From: an uncultured Shewanella sp. | Lineage (GTDB): Bacteria > Pseudomonadota > Gammaproteobacteria > Enterobacterales > Shewanellaceae | NCBI RefSeq assembly: GCF_947491715.1 | Contig: NZ_CANLKR010000002.1 | Coordinates: 62,001 to 126,000 of the forward strand | Length of the DNA: 64,000 nt | Reading direction: 5' to 3' | In this document: positions 1 to 9,648 of the stretch, piece by piece | How positions within the stretch are numbered: the first letter of the stretch is position 1 | How the letters are laid out: the number at the start of each line of letters is the position of its first letter | Made by a program: the position numbers and the translations under genes | Notes under the pieces: model-generated | The model's input: the letters and a program-made list of their open reading frames with translations, nothing else | Told to the model about the DNA's origin: nothing | The model's database searches: none

Positions 1-245
1 TTAAACAGGCCCAAGAACAAATCGAAGTGCTACAAGGTGAAGATTTGCTGACACGGGAATCGATCACCGTGTTTCCTGGGGAAGTACCGCACACCTTACC
101 TCAGAGTCATTTTTGGCAGCAACAAGGTTTTGAGTTTGTTAATTTTGCGCCTCCTAAACGGGAACTTCCTTTAAAAGGTGCTGATTTTGAACATATTCGA
201 ATGGATCATTTATTGCAATATCTTATTGGGGATAAGCTCATATGA
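1..245 (+). CDS. ycjX: YcjX-family protein, C-terminal fragment (gene begins before the window)
   Basis: The reading frame is open from the first bases of the window and ends at a TGA at 243-245, so only the last ~80 residues are present. The tail (LDxxLxYLIGDKLI-type ending, here MDHLLQYLIGDKLI) and the preceding FVNFAPPKRE segment resemble the C-terminus of the YcjX/DUF463 family of P-loop NTPase-like proteins. The next gene is a YcjF-type DUF697 protein, the usual partner of ycjX downstream of the phage-shock (psp) operon. The P-loop itself is outside the window, so catalytic features cannot be checked. The molecular role of YcjX is not established; it is linked to envelope stress by its place in psp-type loci. 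Confidence 0.75.
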   Translation, partial: KQAQEQIEVLQGEDLLTRESITVFPGEVPHTLPQSHFWQQQGFEFVNFAPPKRELPLKGADFEHIRMDHLLQYLIGDKLI

Positions 246-273
246 TCATGTTAAGTCTGTTGAGAGGTGAGTG

Positions 274-1395
274 ATGGACAAAGAGAAAGCCGATGAGATT
301 AAACCGAAACAAGTCTTTTCTTCTACAGAGGAGCCAACGGATGAGTCGCTAAAACCCAGCCAGTATTTTAATGCCCAAGAGGCTTATGACGATATTGGCA
401 GTACCAATGATGATACTGAAGAGGTTTTTTCTGATGCGATGTTAAAGTCCTTAGATGAAGCGAATAGGGGGGGATTGGAGCCTTCATTGAAGCGGCCCAA
501 AAAACGCCATTGGTGGATGCGACTGATATTCGTTCTTTTTGTCTTATTAATAGGCTCTGAACTTTATCTTGGATTACAAACCGCATGGAAGCAAAGCCCT
601 TGGTTATTTAGTCTTTATACAAGTTTGCTTCTTTTATTGACTATTGGCTCGGTAAAGTGGGTTATCGTGGAGTGGCGTAAACTATTGAAGCTAAAGGGTG
701 TAGAAGATACTCAGCAAATAGGTATGCGTTTGTCTGACAGCATGCAAATGGGCGAAGCGGATCCTTTTGTTGAAAGCATTGTGACGCGTTTACCCGACTC
801 ACCTGCAATTCATGCTTATTTTAGAGCCTGCTCTGATGAACATAATGATGCAGAAAAGCTGATTTTATTTGAACAGACAGTATTGCAAGAAAGAGATAAG
901 GTTGCAAAGAAACTGGTGAGTCGCTATGCAGGACAATCTACGTTGTTATTAGCGGCCAGTCCATTAGCTTTCATGGATATGGCTTTTATGCTTTGGCGAA
1001 ATCAACGTATGATTAATGAAGTGGCGGCATGTTACGGTATAGAACTGGGCTATTGGAGTCGTATCAAGCTCATTCGTGGCATACTCGTGAATATTATTTA
1101 TGCAGGGACTTCAGAGGTGATGACCGATATTGGCACGCAACTATTATCGGTTGAAATGTCAGGTAAATTGTCTGCAAGGTTAGCCCAAGGATTAGGAGGG
1201 GGATTATTAACGGCAAGACTGGGTTATCAAGCGATGGCTTTATGTCGGCCTCTCGCATTCAGTCAGGATTCCAAGCCAAAATTATCTCGTATTCACAAGG
1301 AGCTTCTCTTAGCGCTTAAAACGCTTTCAAGCTCTGTAATTTCAATGAATAAGAAAAATAAAGACTCGCAACGTAAAAAGGATTTTACACCTTAA
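274..1395 (+). CDS. ycjF: YcjF-like inner-membrane protein (TIGR01620/DUF697)
   Basis: A 373-residue protein. The first ~80 residues are acidic and hydrophilic, followed by a basic KRPKKRHWW stretch and two hydrophobic helices (about residues 85-103 and 110-134), then a C-terminal DUF697 region with further hydrophobic segments. This is the architecture of YcjF, an inner-membrane protein encoded next to ycjX. A GTG directly precedes the ATG at 274; the AGAGGTGAG Shine-Dalgarno-like sequence is better spaced for the ATG. It lies about 28 bases downstream of ycjX, so the two are probably cotranscribed. The molecular function is unknown; psp-linked genes of this kind are associated with membrane stress. 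Confidence 0.8.
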   Translation: MDKEKADEIKPKQVFSSTEEPTDESLKPSQYFNAQEAYDDIGSTNDDTEEVFSDAMLKSLDEANRGGLEPSLKRPKKRHWWMRLIFVLFVLLIGSELYLGLQTAWKQSPWLFSLYTSLLLLLTIGSVKWVIVEWRKLLKLKGVEDTQQIGMRLSDSMQMGEADPFVESIVTRLPDSPAIHAYFRACSDEHNDAEKLILFEQTVLQERDKVAKKLVSRYAGQSTLLLAASPLAFMDMAFMLWRNQRMINEVAACYGIELGYWSRIKLIRGILVNIIYAGTSEVMTDIGTQLLSVEMSGKLSARLAQGLGGGLLTARLGYQAMALCRPLAFSQDSKPKLSRIHKELLLALKTLSSSVISMNKKNKDSQRKKDFTP

Positions 1396-1492
1396 ATCAA
1401 ACTAATTTGGCTTTTTTAGTGTGCTTTTTCTTCATCTTGGTTCATGGTGCGTCAGTGTGACTGAACATCATTGAACCTATTGGGGTAGAAAA

Positions 1493-2719
1493 ATGCAGAA
1501 TAAATGGAAGCTTGCAACACAAACTATTCATGCGGGTCATCAAAAAAATAGTGAAGGGGCGTTAGTGACCCCCCTATGCCAGAGTGCAACCTTTGTTTTT
1601 GATAATGCAAGACAAGGTGGCGCACGGTTTTCAGGTGAAGAGCAAGGTTATATCTATACACGATTAGGTAATCCAACAACCGCAGAATTAGAACGAAAAA
1701 TGGCGGTGTTAGAAGGTAGTGAAGAGGCGGTGGCTGTCGCATCCGGTATGGCGGCTATTTCATCTGCTTTATTGGCCAATTTAACTCAAGGTGATCACCT
1801 GGTGGCATCAAAAGCGGTTTATGGCTGCACATTTTCATTAATGACAGGGCAATTGACAAAATTTGGTATTCAAGTGACCTTAGTGGATTTTAATGATCAT
1901 CATGCGATTTGCGCGGCCATAAAGCCTGAGACAAAGGTCTTGTTCTGCGAAACTCCCGTTAATCCGCATCTGGATGTTTTTGATTTAAGCGCGATTGCTG
2001 ATATAGCAAAGCGATATGGTCTGGTGAGCATCGTGGATAATACTTTTATGACGCCTTTGTTACAGCGGCCGATAAGTCAAGGTATTGATATTGTTGTACA
2101 CAGTGCAACGAAATACCTTAATGGCCATGGTGATGTGATAGCCGGTATGATCTGCGCGAGTGCTGCTCAAATGGAAGTGATCAAATATGAAATTATTAAA
2201 GATTTTGGTGGCGTGCTTTCGCCCCATGATGCATGGCTCATTTTAAGGGGGCTGAAAACCCTTGATGTGAGATTAACCCGGCACTGTGATAATGCAGAAA
2301 AAGTTGCTGAATTTTTAGCGTCGCACCCTCTTGTTTCTAAAGTGTATTATCCAGGACTTAATTCACATAGTGGTTTTGCACTAATGGGGACTCAAATGAA
2401 ACGCGGTGGGGGAGTGATAGCCTTTGAGTTACAGGCAAGCTTGGAGCAGTCAATTTCATTTGTGGATAGGTTATCTTTGATTGCGATTGCTGTGAGTTTA
2501 GGTGATGCTGAGACGCTCATTCAACATCCCGCGTCTATGACTCACTCACCTTATTCATTAGAAGAGCGAGCTGAAGCAGGGATCAGTGATAGTTTGTTAC
2601 GTATTTCTGTTGGGCTCGAGTCAGTTGAGGATATTATTGAAGATTTAAATCAAGCATTAAACAGTATTGATTATTATCGAACTGAATTAACTGCTGAAAT
2701 AGAGCATGCCGCCGAATAA
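1493..2719 (+). CDS. megL: L-methionine gamma-lyase (PLP-dependent)
   Basis: A 408-residue Cys/Met-metabolism PLP enzyme (fold type I). It cleaves methionine to methanethiol, 2-oxobutyrate and ammonia in the cytoplasm. The PLP lysine is Lys207 in SATKYLNGHGD and the cofactor aspartate is Asp182 in VDNTF. The active-site motif YGCTFS places a cysteine at residue 112; this cysteine (Cys116 in the Pseudomonas putida enzyme) separates methionine gamma-lyases from cystathionine lyases, which usually have another residue there. LSPHDAWLILRGLKTL and HPASMTHSPYSLEER also follow the MGL pattern closely. It appears monocistronic. Relatives include cystathionine gamma-synthase/lyase, but the cysteine favours MGL. 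Confidence 0.9.
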   Translation: MQNKWKLATQTIHAGHQKNSEGALVTPLCQSATFVFDNARQGGARFSGEEQGYIYTRLGNPTTAELERKMAVLEGSEEAVAVASGMAAISSALLANLTQGDHLVASKAVYGCTFSLMTGQLTKFGIQVTLVDFNDHHAICAAIKPETKVLFCETPVNPHLDVFDLSAIADIAKRYGLVSIVDNTFMTPLLQRPISQGIDIVVHSATKYLNGHGDVIAGMICASAAQMEVIKYEIIKDFGGVLSPHDAWLILRGLKTLDVRLTRHCDNAEKVAEFLASHPLVSKVYYPGLNSHSGFALMGTQMKRGGGVIAFELQASLEQSISFVDRLSLIAIAVSLGDAETLIQHPASMTHSPYSLEERAEAGISDSLLRISVGLESVEDIIEDLNQALNSIDYYRTELTAEIEHAAE

Positions 2720-2755
2720 AATTGTGAGTGAATGAGCAAATACTCCATTTATAAT

Positions 2756-2782
2756 TAGGTTTTTTTCTTAGTAAAAAAGCCT
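2756..2782. terminator. Weak AT-rich hairpin after methionine gamma-lyase
   Basis: AGGTTTTTTT and AAAAAAGCCT face each other with a short TTAG-containing loop, forming a nearly complete stem about 40 bases after the stop codon. It could act as a terminator, but the stem is almost all A-T. Confidence 0.3.
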
Positions 2783-2888
2783 GATTATTGGTAAATTTGA
2801 GACTTGTACCCTACATTGGTATGACATGCATTGTTCTGTTAGTGGTTAATAGATTGATGCTTACATCTAATTTATATGGAGATGAATT

Positions 2889-3215
2889 ATGAAATTTAGC
2901 TTATGTAGTCTGTTATTTGCCCTTCTATTCATGGGAAACGTTTATGCTGGTAGCACTCCTGCTAAAGAGGCTAGTTCAGTTAAGCAAGGCACTTCATCTG
3001 TTCAAACTGCCCAAGTTCAATCTGATAAAATTAATGTCAATACCGCTTCAGTGTCAGAGCTGGCAAAATTGAAAGGTGTGGGATCAGTAAAGGCACAAGC
3101 TATTAAACAATATCAGCAAAGCCATGGCGATTTTACCTCTCTAGCAGAATTAGAGAAAGTGAGTGGTATTGGTGAAAGTGTGATTGAACAAAATAAAGAT
3201 CGTATTGAATTTTAA
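2889..3215 (+). CDS. ComEA-like helix-hairpin-helix DNA-binding protein, secreted
   Basis: A 108-residue protein with an N-terminal signal peptide (about residues 1-20, cleavage near NVYA|GS), a short polar linker, and a C-terminal double helix-hairpin-helix domain (about residues 47-108) with the motifs INVNTASVSELAKLKGVG and FTSLAELEKVSGIG. This is the ComEA-type competence DNA-binding fold. Homologues in Vibrio act in the periplasm to pull in incoming DNA; short Shewanella-type versions are conserved, but whether this one serves transformation is not shown. The start is ATG behind a TGGAGATGAATT sequence. No other competence gene is adjacent. Confidence 0.85.
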   Translation: MKFSLCSLLFALLFMGNVYAGSTPAKEASSVKQGTSSVQTAQVQSDKINVNTASVSELAKLKGVGSVKAQAIKQYQQSHGDFTSLAELEKVSGIGESVIEQNKDRIEF

Positions 3216-3407
3216 ATTTCCTGTGTAAGTTCCTGCTTTTTGATGCGTAATAGTCGTTATTGTGGGAATTAACTTCTGATTGCTTATCAAGTAGTCAGTT
3301 AGCTTTGAATCGAGGTGGAATTGTGAATTTTTACTTGATTGCCTGAAGCGCATAGTAGATAATTCACTTGTTCTTGAGAAGTTAGTAATTTTCTCAACGA
3401 AACCTCT

Positions 3408-3518
3408 GGTGACCTTAGGGTCCCCTCGCAATGATAACTTGTGAACTCGGCCAGGCCTGGAAGGGAGCAACCGCAGCAAGTGACTCATGTGCCGAGGTGT
3501 GGCTCTAGGGGAACCTCC
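3408..3518 (+). ncRNA. ffs: Signal recognition particle 4.5S RNA (ffs)
   Basis: The core CTCGGCCAGGCCTGGAAGGG and AGCAACCGCAGCAAGTGACT carries the conserved SRP domain IV elements: the GGAAGG tetraloop side (GGAAGGGAGCA) and the symmetric loop. ACTTGTGAAC pairs with the CAAGT side, and the 5' GGT...GGGTCCCC pairs with GGGGAACCTCC at the 3' end, closing the long rod of ~111 nt. It binds Ffh and, with FtsY, delivers membrane proteins to the translocon. The ends are estimated from pairing and may be off by several bases. Confidence 0.88.
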
Positions 3519-3559
3519 AAATATCAGAGAAAAAAAGTCTAGTTTTATCAAGCACAATT

Positions 3560-3635
3560 CATGGTATTCATCAAAAACAACATTTGATATTCATTTAACG
3601 TTCATTCCACTGTATTCATCTAAACCCTATTCAAA
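3560..3635 (+). promoter_or_regulatory. Repeated TATTCAT elements upstream of xylB
   Basis: Between ffs and xylB there are copies of a TATTCAT(C/T) element at about 3565-3572, 3588-3595 and 3613-3620, with a GTTCAT at 3600 and an ATTCAAAT near 3630. The main copies are 23 and 25 bases apart, roughly two helical turns. This is the only upstream space for the xyl promoter, so the repeats may be operator half-sites, but the region is AT-rich and no known consensus was matched. Confidence 0.35.
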
Positions 3636-3701
3636 TATTTATCCTGCACTTTTCAAATATTCGCTAAGCTTAAATGAGTTTTATTGTGCGGAGATAAGGT
3701 T

Positions 3702-5156
3702 GTGTATTTAGGCATTGATCTTGGTACATCGGCGATAAAAGTGATGTTACTTGCTGAAGATAACCATACGATTGCAATAGAAGAGCAAGCGATATCGATA
3801 TCACATCCCCATACATTATGGTCTGAACAATCACCTGATGAGTGGTGGACGGTGCTGGTAAGCTTATTGGACCGTTTATCGTCAACTTATTCCTTTATGG
3901 ATATCAAAAGTATTGGTTTAACAGGTCAAATGCATGGGGCAATAATACTCGATGGAAAAGAGCAAGTATTAAGGCCTGCAATATTATGGAATGATGGACG
4001 GAGTTTGTTGCAATGCCAAGAAATTGAACGTCTATTGCCCAATGCTAGGATGCTATGTAGTAATCAAATGATGCCCGGCTTTACTGCACCTAAATTACTC
4101 TGGCTGCAACATCATGAACCCGATATTTTTCATCAAGTAAATAAGGTGCTGCTACCAAAAGACTTTATAAGATTAAAGTTGAGTGGTGAATATGCTACAG
4201 ATTTGTCAGATGCATCGGGTACGGGGTGGTTAGATGTTGAGCAGCGTAGTTGGTGTGAGCCGTTACTTCAAGTTACTGGTATGGCTTTAGAGCAGATGCC
4301 TAAGGTATATGAAGGGAATGAGATCAGTGGCTATTTACGTGCCTCTCTGGCTAAAAGGTGGAAAATGCCTTGTGTCCCAATTGCCGCTGGTGGAGGGGAT
4401 AATGCTGCTGGAGCACTAGGAATGGGAGTGTACCATCCTCGGCAAGCTATGTTGTCGCTAGGGACATCAGGTGTTTATTTTATGGTAAGCGATGGGGCAA
4501 AACAAAATCCAGAGGCGGGCGTGCACAGTTTCTGTCATGCATTACCCAATCAATGGCATCTCATGTCAGTTATATTAAGTGCTGCCGCTTGCTTAAATTG
4601 GTTCGCTCAAATGATTGGTAATATATCGGTTGCTCAATTGCTGGAAGAAGTGACGATTTCAGATGACTTATCCCCCTCTAAGGTCAGTTTTTTACCTTAT
4701 TTGTCCGGTGAGCGGACGCCTCATAATAACCCGAATGCTAAGGGCGTTTTTTTTGGATTATCTCACTCAACTACACGTATTGAAATGACAAAAGCCGTGC
4801 TAGAAGGGGTGAGTTATGCATTGGCAGAAGGGGTTGATGCTGCTCATGAAGTACAAGTTGCGCCTAAGGTGATTTCATTGATTGGAGGAGGAGCCAAAAG
4901 TGTTTATTGGCGTAAATTGCTTGCCAATGTGCTAGGTCATGAGGTGGAGTACCGCCAAGGTGGAAATATTGGGCCAGCATTGGGGGCGGCAAGATTGGCA
5001 AAATCAGCACTTATGCCTAACAATAAAGTAGAGGATATTTTTCTCAAGCCACCATTAATTGAGACCTATGCACCTAATAGGCAAATACATGAGGCACATT
5101 TAGATAATCGCGCTAAATTTCATCAGTTGTATTTAGCGCTAGTGGATATGTTTTAA
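3702..5156 (+). CDS. xylB: Xylulokinase
   Basis: A FGGY-family sugar kinase that phosphorylates D-xylulose with ATP to xylulose-5-phosphate, which enters the pentose phosphate pathway. The GTG at 3702 gives (M)YLGIDLGTSAIKV, matching the start of E. coli XylB, and yields 484 residues, the same length; GGAGATAAGG lies just upstream. An in-frame TTG at 3684 would precede this ribosome site and is unlikely. Conserved segments include TGQMHGAIILD, RPAILWNDGRS, MMPGFTAPKLLW, the catalytic-loop AAGGGDNAAGA, LSLGTSGVYF and FLPYLSGERTPHNNP. It is followed by xylA after 57 bases, so a xylBA order (reverse of the E. coli xylAB order) is seen. Confidence 0.95.
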   Translation: MYLGIDLGTSAIKVMLLAEDNHTIAIEEQAISISHPHTLWSEQSPDEWWTVLVSLLDRLSSTYSFMDIKSIGLTGQMHGAIILDGKEQVLRPAILWNDGRSLLQCQEIERLLPNARMLCSNQMMPGFTAPKLLWLQHHEPDIFHQVNKVLLPKDFIRLKLSGEYATDLSDASGTGWLDVEQRSWCEPLLQVTGMALEQMPKVYEGNEISGYLRASLAKRWKMPCVPIAAGGGDNAAGALGMGVYHPRQAMLSLGTSGVYFMVSDGAKQNPEAGVHSFCHALPNQWHLMSVILSAAACLNWFAQMIGNISVAQLLEEVTISDDLSPSKVSFLPYLSGERTPHNNPNAKGVFFGLSHSTTRIEMTKAVLEGVSYALAEGVDAAHEVQVAPKVISLIGGGAKSVYWRKLLANVLGHEVEYRQGGNIGPALGAARLAKSALMPNNKVEDIFLKPPLIETYAPNRQIHEAHLDNRAKFHQLYLALVDMF

Positions 5157-5213
5157 AGTCTAATAAATGAAATGCTTATCCTGTAGAGATATGTGATTTC
5201 TAAGGAACTGACC

Positions 5214-6542
5214 ATGGCTGATTACTTTAGTGGTTTGAATACCATAAAATATGTAGGTGCTGATGCTTCAGAACCATTTTCTTTTCGTTTTTATGATGAG
5301 GAACGTTTAGTTTTAGGGCGTTCAATGAAAGAGTTATGTCGTTTTTCAGCTTGCTATTGGCACAGTTTTTGTTGGGCTGGCGGAGACATGTTTGGAGAGC
5401 CTGCTTTTAATCGGCCTTGGCATGGCAGCAATTCTTTACTTAAAATGGCGAAATTTAAAGCTGATGTGGCTTTTGAGTTTTTTGAGAAATTGAGCGTTCC
5501 TTTTTATACCTTTCATGATACCGATGTCTCTCCTGAAGGCGATAGTGTAGCAAGTTATCTTTATAATTTGGATGTGATGCAAGAAGTATTAGCCAAAAAG
5601 CAGCAAGAAACTGGGCTAATTCCTTTATGGGGAACGGCAAATTTATTTTCTCATAAGCGTTATATGTCGGGAGCTGCGACTAACCCCGATCCTGATATTT
5701 TCGCTTATGCAGCGATGCAAGTATGTTGTGCGATGAAAACAACGTATGAATTAGGCGGCGAGAATTACCTTATTTGGGGCGGAAGGGAGGGGTATGAGAC
5801 ATTATTAAATACTGATTTAAAACAAGAAAGGACTCAGATGGCTCGTTTTTTACACCTTATTGTAGAGCATAAATATAAGATAGGATTTAAAGGTCCATTG
5901 CTTATCGAGCCCAAACCTAAAGAACCCACCAAACATCAGTATGATTATGATTCTTCTGCAGTTTATGCTTTTTTGTGTCAATATGGATTAGAGAAAGAAT
6001 TTGTGCTAAATATTGAAGCTAATCATGCCACCTTGGCTGGGCATTCTTTTCATCACGAAGTGTGCAATGCGTTTGCCTTAGACATTTTTGGCTCTGTAGA
6101 TGCCAATAGAGGTGATCCTCAATTGGGCTGGGATACGGATCAGTTCCCTAATAGCGTAGAAGAGATGACATTAATTTGTTATGAGATATTAAAGCATGGT
6201 GGATTCTCATCTGGAGGCTTTAATTTTGACACGAAACTTAGAAGGCAGAGTATTGATAAGCATGACTTATTTCATTCGCATATTGGTGCAATGGATACAA
6301 TAGCATTAGCGTTGATCAACGCAGAGACAATGATTTTAGATGAATATTTGTCAAAAGTGATAAGGGAAAGATATCAGGGATGGAATACGTTATTTGGAGA
6401 AAATATTTTAAATGGTGATATAACCTTACAAGTATTAAAGGACTATGTGGAGCAAAATAAGCTAATGCCTGACATTAAGAGTGGTCAACAAGAAGCATTA
6501 GAAAACTATGTTAATCATATTATTTATAATAAGGTTAAATAA
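5214..6542 (+). CDS. xylA: Xylose isomerase
   Basis: Cytoplasmic metal-dependent isomerase converting D-xylose to D-xylulose. With the ATG at 5214, preceded by AAGGA, the protein has 442 residues and starts MADYF, close to the E. coli XylA length of 440. The catalytic [10 protein letters not shown] has His101 and Asp104; the metal-site segments [35 protein letters not shown] and the [18 protein letters not shown] stretch are all intact. An in-frame GTG at 5193 is possible but lacks a ribosome site. It sits between xylB and a sugar porter with 40 bases to the latter, so the three are probably one transcript. Confidence 0.96.
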   Translation: MADYFSGLNTIKYVGADASEPFSFRFYDEERLVLGRSMKELCRFSACYWHSFCWAGGDMFGEPAFNRPWHGSNSLLKMAKFKADVAFEFFEKLSVPFYTFHDTDVSPEGDSVASYLYNLDVMQEVLAKKQQETGLIPLWGTANLFSHKRYMSGAATNPDPDIFAYAAMQVCCAMKTTYELGGENYLIWGGREGYETLLNTDLKQERTQMARFLHLIVEHKYKIGFKGPLLIEPKPKEPTKHQYDYDSSAVYAFLCQYGLEKEFVLNIEANHATLAGHSFHHEVCNAFALDIFGSVDANRGDPQLGWDTDQFPNSVEEMTLICYEILKHGGFSSGGFNFDTKLRRQSIDKHDLFHSHIGAMDTIALALINAETMILDEYLSKVIRERYQGWNTLFGENILNGDITLQVLKDYVEQNKLMPDIKSGQQEALENYVNHIIYNKVK

Positions 6543-6582
6543 CGGGCTCTTAGGTTAGCGCTGACATTAACAGGGGGGGCTT

Positions 6583-7992
6583 GTGTTAAAGCAGAAAAGT
6601 CATCAAGATGAAAATATTTTGTTGGTGGTATTGATCACTTGTATTGCAGCGATTGGTGGTTTTCTTTTTGGTTTTGATAGTGGTGTGATCAATGGCACTA
6701 TTGAAGGTTTACAGCAAGCTTATCATTCAAATTCAGTGGGTTCTGGTTTTAATGTTGCCTCAATGTTGTTCGGATGTGCAATAGGAGCTTTTTTTGCTGG
6801 ACGGTTAGCCGATAAATGGGGGCGACGATCGATATTAATCATATCGGCAGTATTGTTTATTGTGAGTGGTTGGGGCTCGGGTATTGCAAGTACATCAGGT
6901 GTGTTTGTTTTTTTTAGAATATTGGGTGGATTTGCCGTTGGGGCTGCTTCTATTCTTTCTCCTATTTACATTGCAGAAGTGGCACCCGCTCGTTATCGAG
7001 GGGCGCTGGCAACTTTACAACAAGTTTCCATATTAGCTGGTTTGTTGGCTGCATTTTTGAGCAATTATATTCTCGCTAAAATGGCGGGTTCTTCCATGGC
7101 TGTTTTCTGGCTAGGCTTTGAGGCATGGCGGTGGATGTTTTGGGTTGAGATCATTCCTGCTTTATTATTTTTATTTGCACTTTTTTTTATCCCTGAGAGT
7201 CCTAGATTTTTAGTGGCTGAAAATCAAAATGCTAAGGCACGTAAGGTATTGACTCGCTTGTATGGATTACACCAAGGAAGGATTAAGTTGAGTGAAATTC
7301 ATGGGTCGTTATTATCCGATCATCCTCCGAGTTTTACTGACTTAAAAAGTTCACAAACAGGTAAACTTCATCATGTTGTTTGGGTGGGCATAGGGTTAGC
7401 TGCTTTACAACAATTAATTGGGATTAACGTCATTTTTTATTATGGTAGCATACTTTGGCAAGCGGCTGGCTTTTCAGAAGATAATGCACTCTTAATTAAC
7501 GTGCTGACAGGTATAGTTAGTATAACTGCATGTATAATAACGATGTTTTTGATTGACTCTTGGGGTAGAAAACCTTTCCTATTACTGGGCTCAATCGGTA
7601 TGTCAATGGCCTTATTGTTAATGGTTTATGCTTTTTCACACGCCAGTTTGACTCCCAGTGGCGATTGGCAGTTGGGGCGCTTTGGAGTGTTAGCGTTAAT
7701 TTCGGCTAATGCTTACGTGTTTTTTTTCAATATATCTTGGGGACCCATAATGTGGATCATGTTAGGGGAAATGTTTCCAAATCAAATTAGGGGTTCTGGC
7801 TTAGCAGTGGCTGGGCTTGTTCAATGGGGCGCAAATTTTAGTGTGACGATTAGTTTTCCACTTTTACTGAGTCTACTGGGTTTAGCGGCAACTTATAGCG
7901 TGTATGCTATTTCAGCTTTAATTTCCATTGCTTTTGTATTTTTTTATGTTTATGAAACAAAAGGAAAAGAGTTGGAAAGCATGTCTTATTGA
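6583..7992 (+). CDS. MFS sugar porter 1 (XylE-like, first of four paralogues)
   Basis: A 469-residue major facilitator superfamily sugar porter with twelve predicted membrane helices. It has the family motifs GFDSGVING in helix 1 (Asp32, the position of XylE Asp27 used in proton coupling), ADKWGRR after helix 2, PESPRFLV at the end of the first half, QQLIGINVIFYYG in helix 7 (the sugar-binding QQxxGxN) and YETKGKELE at the C-terminus. It starts with GTG behind a CAGGGGGGG stretch. Position right after xylA makes D-xylose:H+ symport the most likely role, although glucose, arabinose or galactose porters share these motifs. Confidence 0.88.
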   Translation: MLKQKSHQDENILLVVLITCIAAIGGFLFGFDSGVINGTIEGLQQAYHSNSVGSGFNVASMLFGCAIGAFFAGRLADKWGRRSILIISAVLFIVSGWGSGIASTSGVFVFFRILGGFAVGAASILSPIYIAEVAPARYRGALATLQQVSILAGLLAAFLSNYILAKMAGSSMAVFWLGFEAWRWMFWVEIIPALLFLFALFFIPESPRFLVAENQNAKARKVLTRLYGLHQGRIKLSEIHGSLLSDHPPSFTDLKSSQTGKLHHVVWVGIGLAALQQLIGINVIFYYGSILWQAAGFSEDNALLINVLTGIVSITACIITMFLIDSWGRKPFLLLGSIGMSMALLLMVYAFSHASLTPSGDWQLGRFGVLALISANAYVFFFNISWGPIMWIMLGEMFPNQIRGSGLAVAGLVQWGANFSVTISFPLLLSLLGLAATYSVYAISALISIAFVFFYVYETKGKELESMSY

Positions 7993-8232
7993 AAAACGTT
8001 TAAGCATAAATAGAGAAATACAATTAGAAATACCATGTTGGTTTATCAAGTTCAGTAATGAGCATGAAACCAGTTAGAGGTAGCGAGAAAGTTTTTGATT
8101 AAATTCAGTGTACTTTCAAGTGGGTTACACATAAATACTCTATTATTAGGGAGGGGTTGAGGACGAATGATTTTACTTCCTTTTTCATTGTATTGACACT
8201 TGTTTGTGATTATAAAGGGATAGACATAATCA
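7993..8232 (+). other. 240-base gap inside the porter cluster
   Basis: This is the only large gap between the tandem porters (the other gaps are 27 and 38 bases). It contains no convincing hairpin terminator. A TTGACA at about 8194 and a TATAAAGG further on are not properly spaced for a sigma-70 promoter. The gap may mark a second transcription unit for porters 2-4, but nothing decisive is visible. Confidence 0.3.
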
Positions 8233-9621
8233 ATGAAATATAGCAATAATTTTCCTCTTATCATGTCCATTAGTTGTATTGCTGCAATGGGATCTTTTCT
8301 ATTTGGTTTTGATACTGGAGTCATTAATGGAACGGTTGGAGGATTAAGGTTAGCATTTGATTCAAGTTTATTTGTATCCAGTTTTAATATTGCTTCTATG
8401 TTACTCGGTTGTGGAATGGGTGCTTTTTATTCTAGTTGGTTATCTGACCGATTTGGTCGGCGTACTATGCTGATGGTCGCTGCTGTTTTATTTATTGTAA
8501 GTGCGGCAGGGTCAGGAATTGCTTATTCTTCAGATGAATTTATTTTGTATCGATTCATTGGTGGGCTGGCCGTTGGCTCTGTTTCAGTACTTGTTCCTAT
8601 GTATATTGCTGAAATTGCACCGGCTCATTACCGGGGAGCTTACGGTACACTACAGCAATTTGGTATTATTCTTGGTTTTTTAGTTGTTTATACGAGTAAT
8701 TATTTGCTGGTTAAATTATCAGGTACGTCAATTAATGAGTTTTGGTTGGGATTTGAAACATGGCGATGGATGATATGGGGTGAGTTACTACCCGCAATTA
8801 TTTTTTTTATCACTTTATTTTGGATCCCAGAAAGTCCACGTTATTTAGTGGTTAAAGGAAAAAACAAGTTGGCTTTGAAGGTGCTTGTTAAACTTTATGG
8901 ACAATTCTTAGGTGAAGCGAAGTTACTGGATATTTCAATGTCACTGTCTAGTGATCATAGTCCAAGATTATCAGATTTAAAGAGCAGAGAAACGGGAAAA
9001 GTGCATAAAGTTGTATGGATTGGATTATTTATAGCGACTTTTCAGCAGTTTATAGGTATCAATGTCATCTTTTATTATGGCTCAGTGTTATGGGAGTTAA
9101 TTGGTTTTTCAGAGCTAAATGCACTATTTATTAATATTATAGTGGCATGTGTTGCTGCTACTGGATGTCTTATCATGATTTTTTTAGTGGATGCTTGGGG
9201 AAGACGTCCATTATTAAAAATGGGCAGTGTTGTTATCTTTTTTACGTTATTAGCGCTTGCTTTCATTTTTATGAACGTCGAAAAAGATATCTATGGTGTG
9301 ATAAATTTAGGGCACTATAAAATACTGACTTTAGTGATAATAAATCTATATGTATTTGTTTTTAATCTGTCTTGGGGACCTGTCGTGTGGATAATGTTGG
9401 GGGAAATGTTTCCTAACCAGCTGAGGGGATCGGCCCTTGCTATCGTGGGGTTATTACATTGGGTTGCGAACTTTATGGTAGTGATGACGTTTCCTTTATT
9501 ACTTCGATCCATTGGTATGGGTGGAGTTTTCAGTGTATATGGTGGTTTTACATTAATATCAGGGGTTTTTGTTTTTTATTATTTAAGTGAGACTAAAGAA
9601 AAAGAGTTAGAAGAGGTTTGA
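8233..9621 (+). CDS. MFS sugar porter 2 (paralogue)
   Basis: A 462-residue sugar porter of the same type as its neighbours, with GFDTGVING (Asp27), SDRFGRR, PESPRYLV, QQFIGINVIFYYG and SETKEKELEE. It is closest by eye to porter 3: both carry the GTVGGLRLAF and SLSSDH(S/K)PRLSDLK segments, suggesting a recent duplication. The family moves hexoses or pentoses with protons across the inner membrane; the exact substrate cannot be read from the sequence. The ATG at 8233 has AAAGGGA some 12 bases upstream, which is a long spacing. Confidence 0.85.
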   Translation: MKYSNNFPLIMSISCIAAMGSFLFGFDTGVINGTVGGLRLAFDSSLFVSSFNIASMLLGCGMGAFYSSWLSDRFGRRTMLMVAAVLFIVSAAGSGIAYSSDEFILYRFIGGLAVGSVSVLVPMYIAEIAPAHYRGAYGTLQQFGIILGFLVVYTSNYLLVKLSGTSINEFWLGFETWRWMIWGELLPAIIFFITLFWIPESPRYLVVKGKNKLALKVLVKLYGQFLGEAKLLDISMSLSSDHSPRLSDLKSRETGKVHKVVWIGLFIATFQQFIGINVIFYYGSVLWELIGFSELNALFINIIVACVAATGCLIMIFLVDAWGRRPLLKMGSVVIFFTLLALAFIFMNVEKDIYGVINLGHYKILTLVIINLYVFVFNLSWGPVVWIMLGEMFPNQLRGSALAIVGLLHWVANFMVVMTFPLLLRSIGMGGVFSVYGGFTLISGVFVFYYLSETKEKELEEV

Positions 9622-9648
9622 TTGTACTGGTTCACATTGGGTAAAGGT

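Noticed and set aside
3487..3711. Plus-strand frame overlapping ffs and running into xylB
   Set aside because: It begins within the SRP RNA and has no coding character; xylB has a better start downstream.
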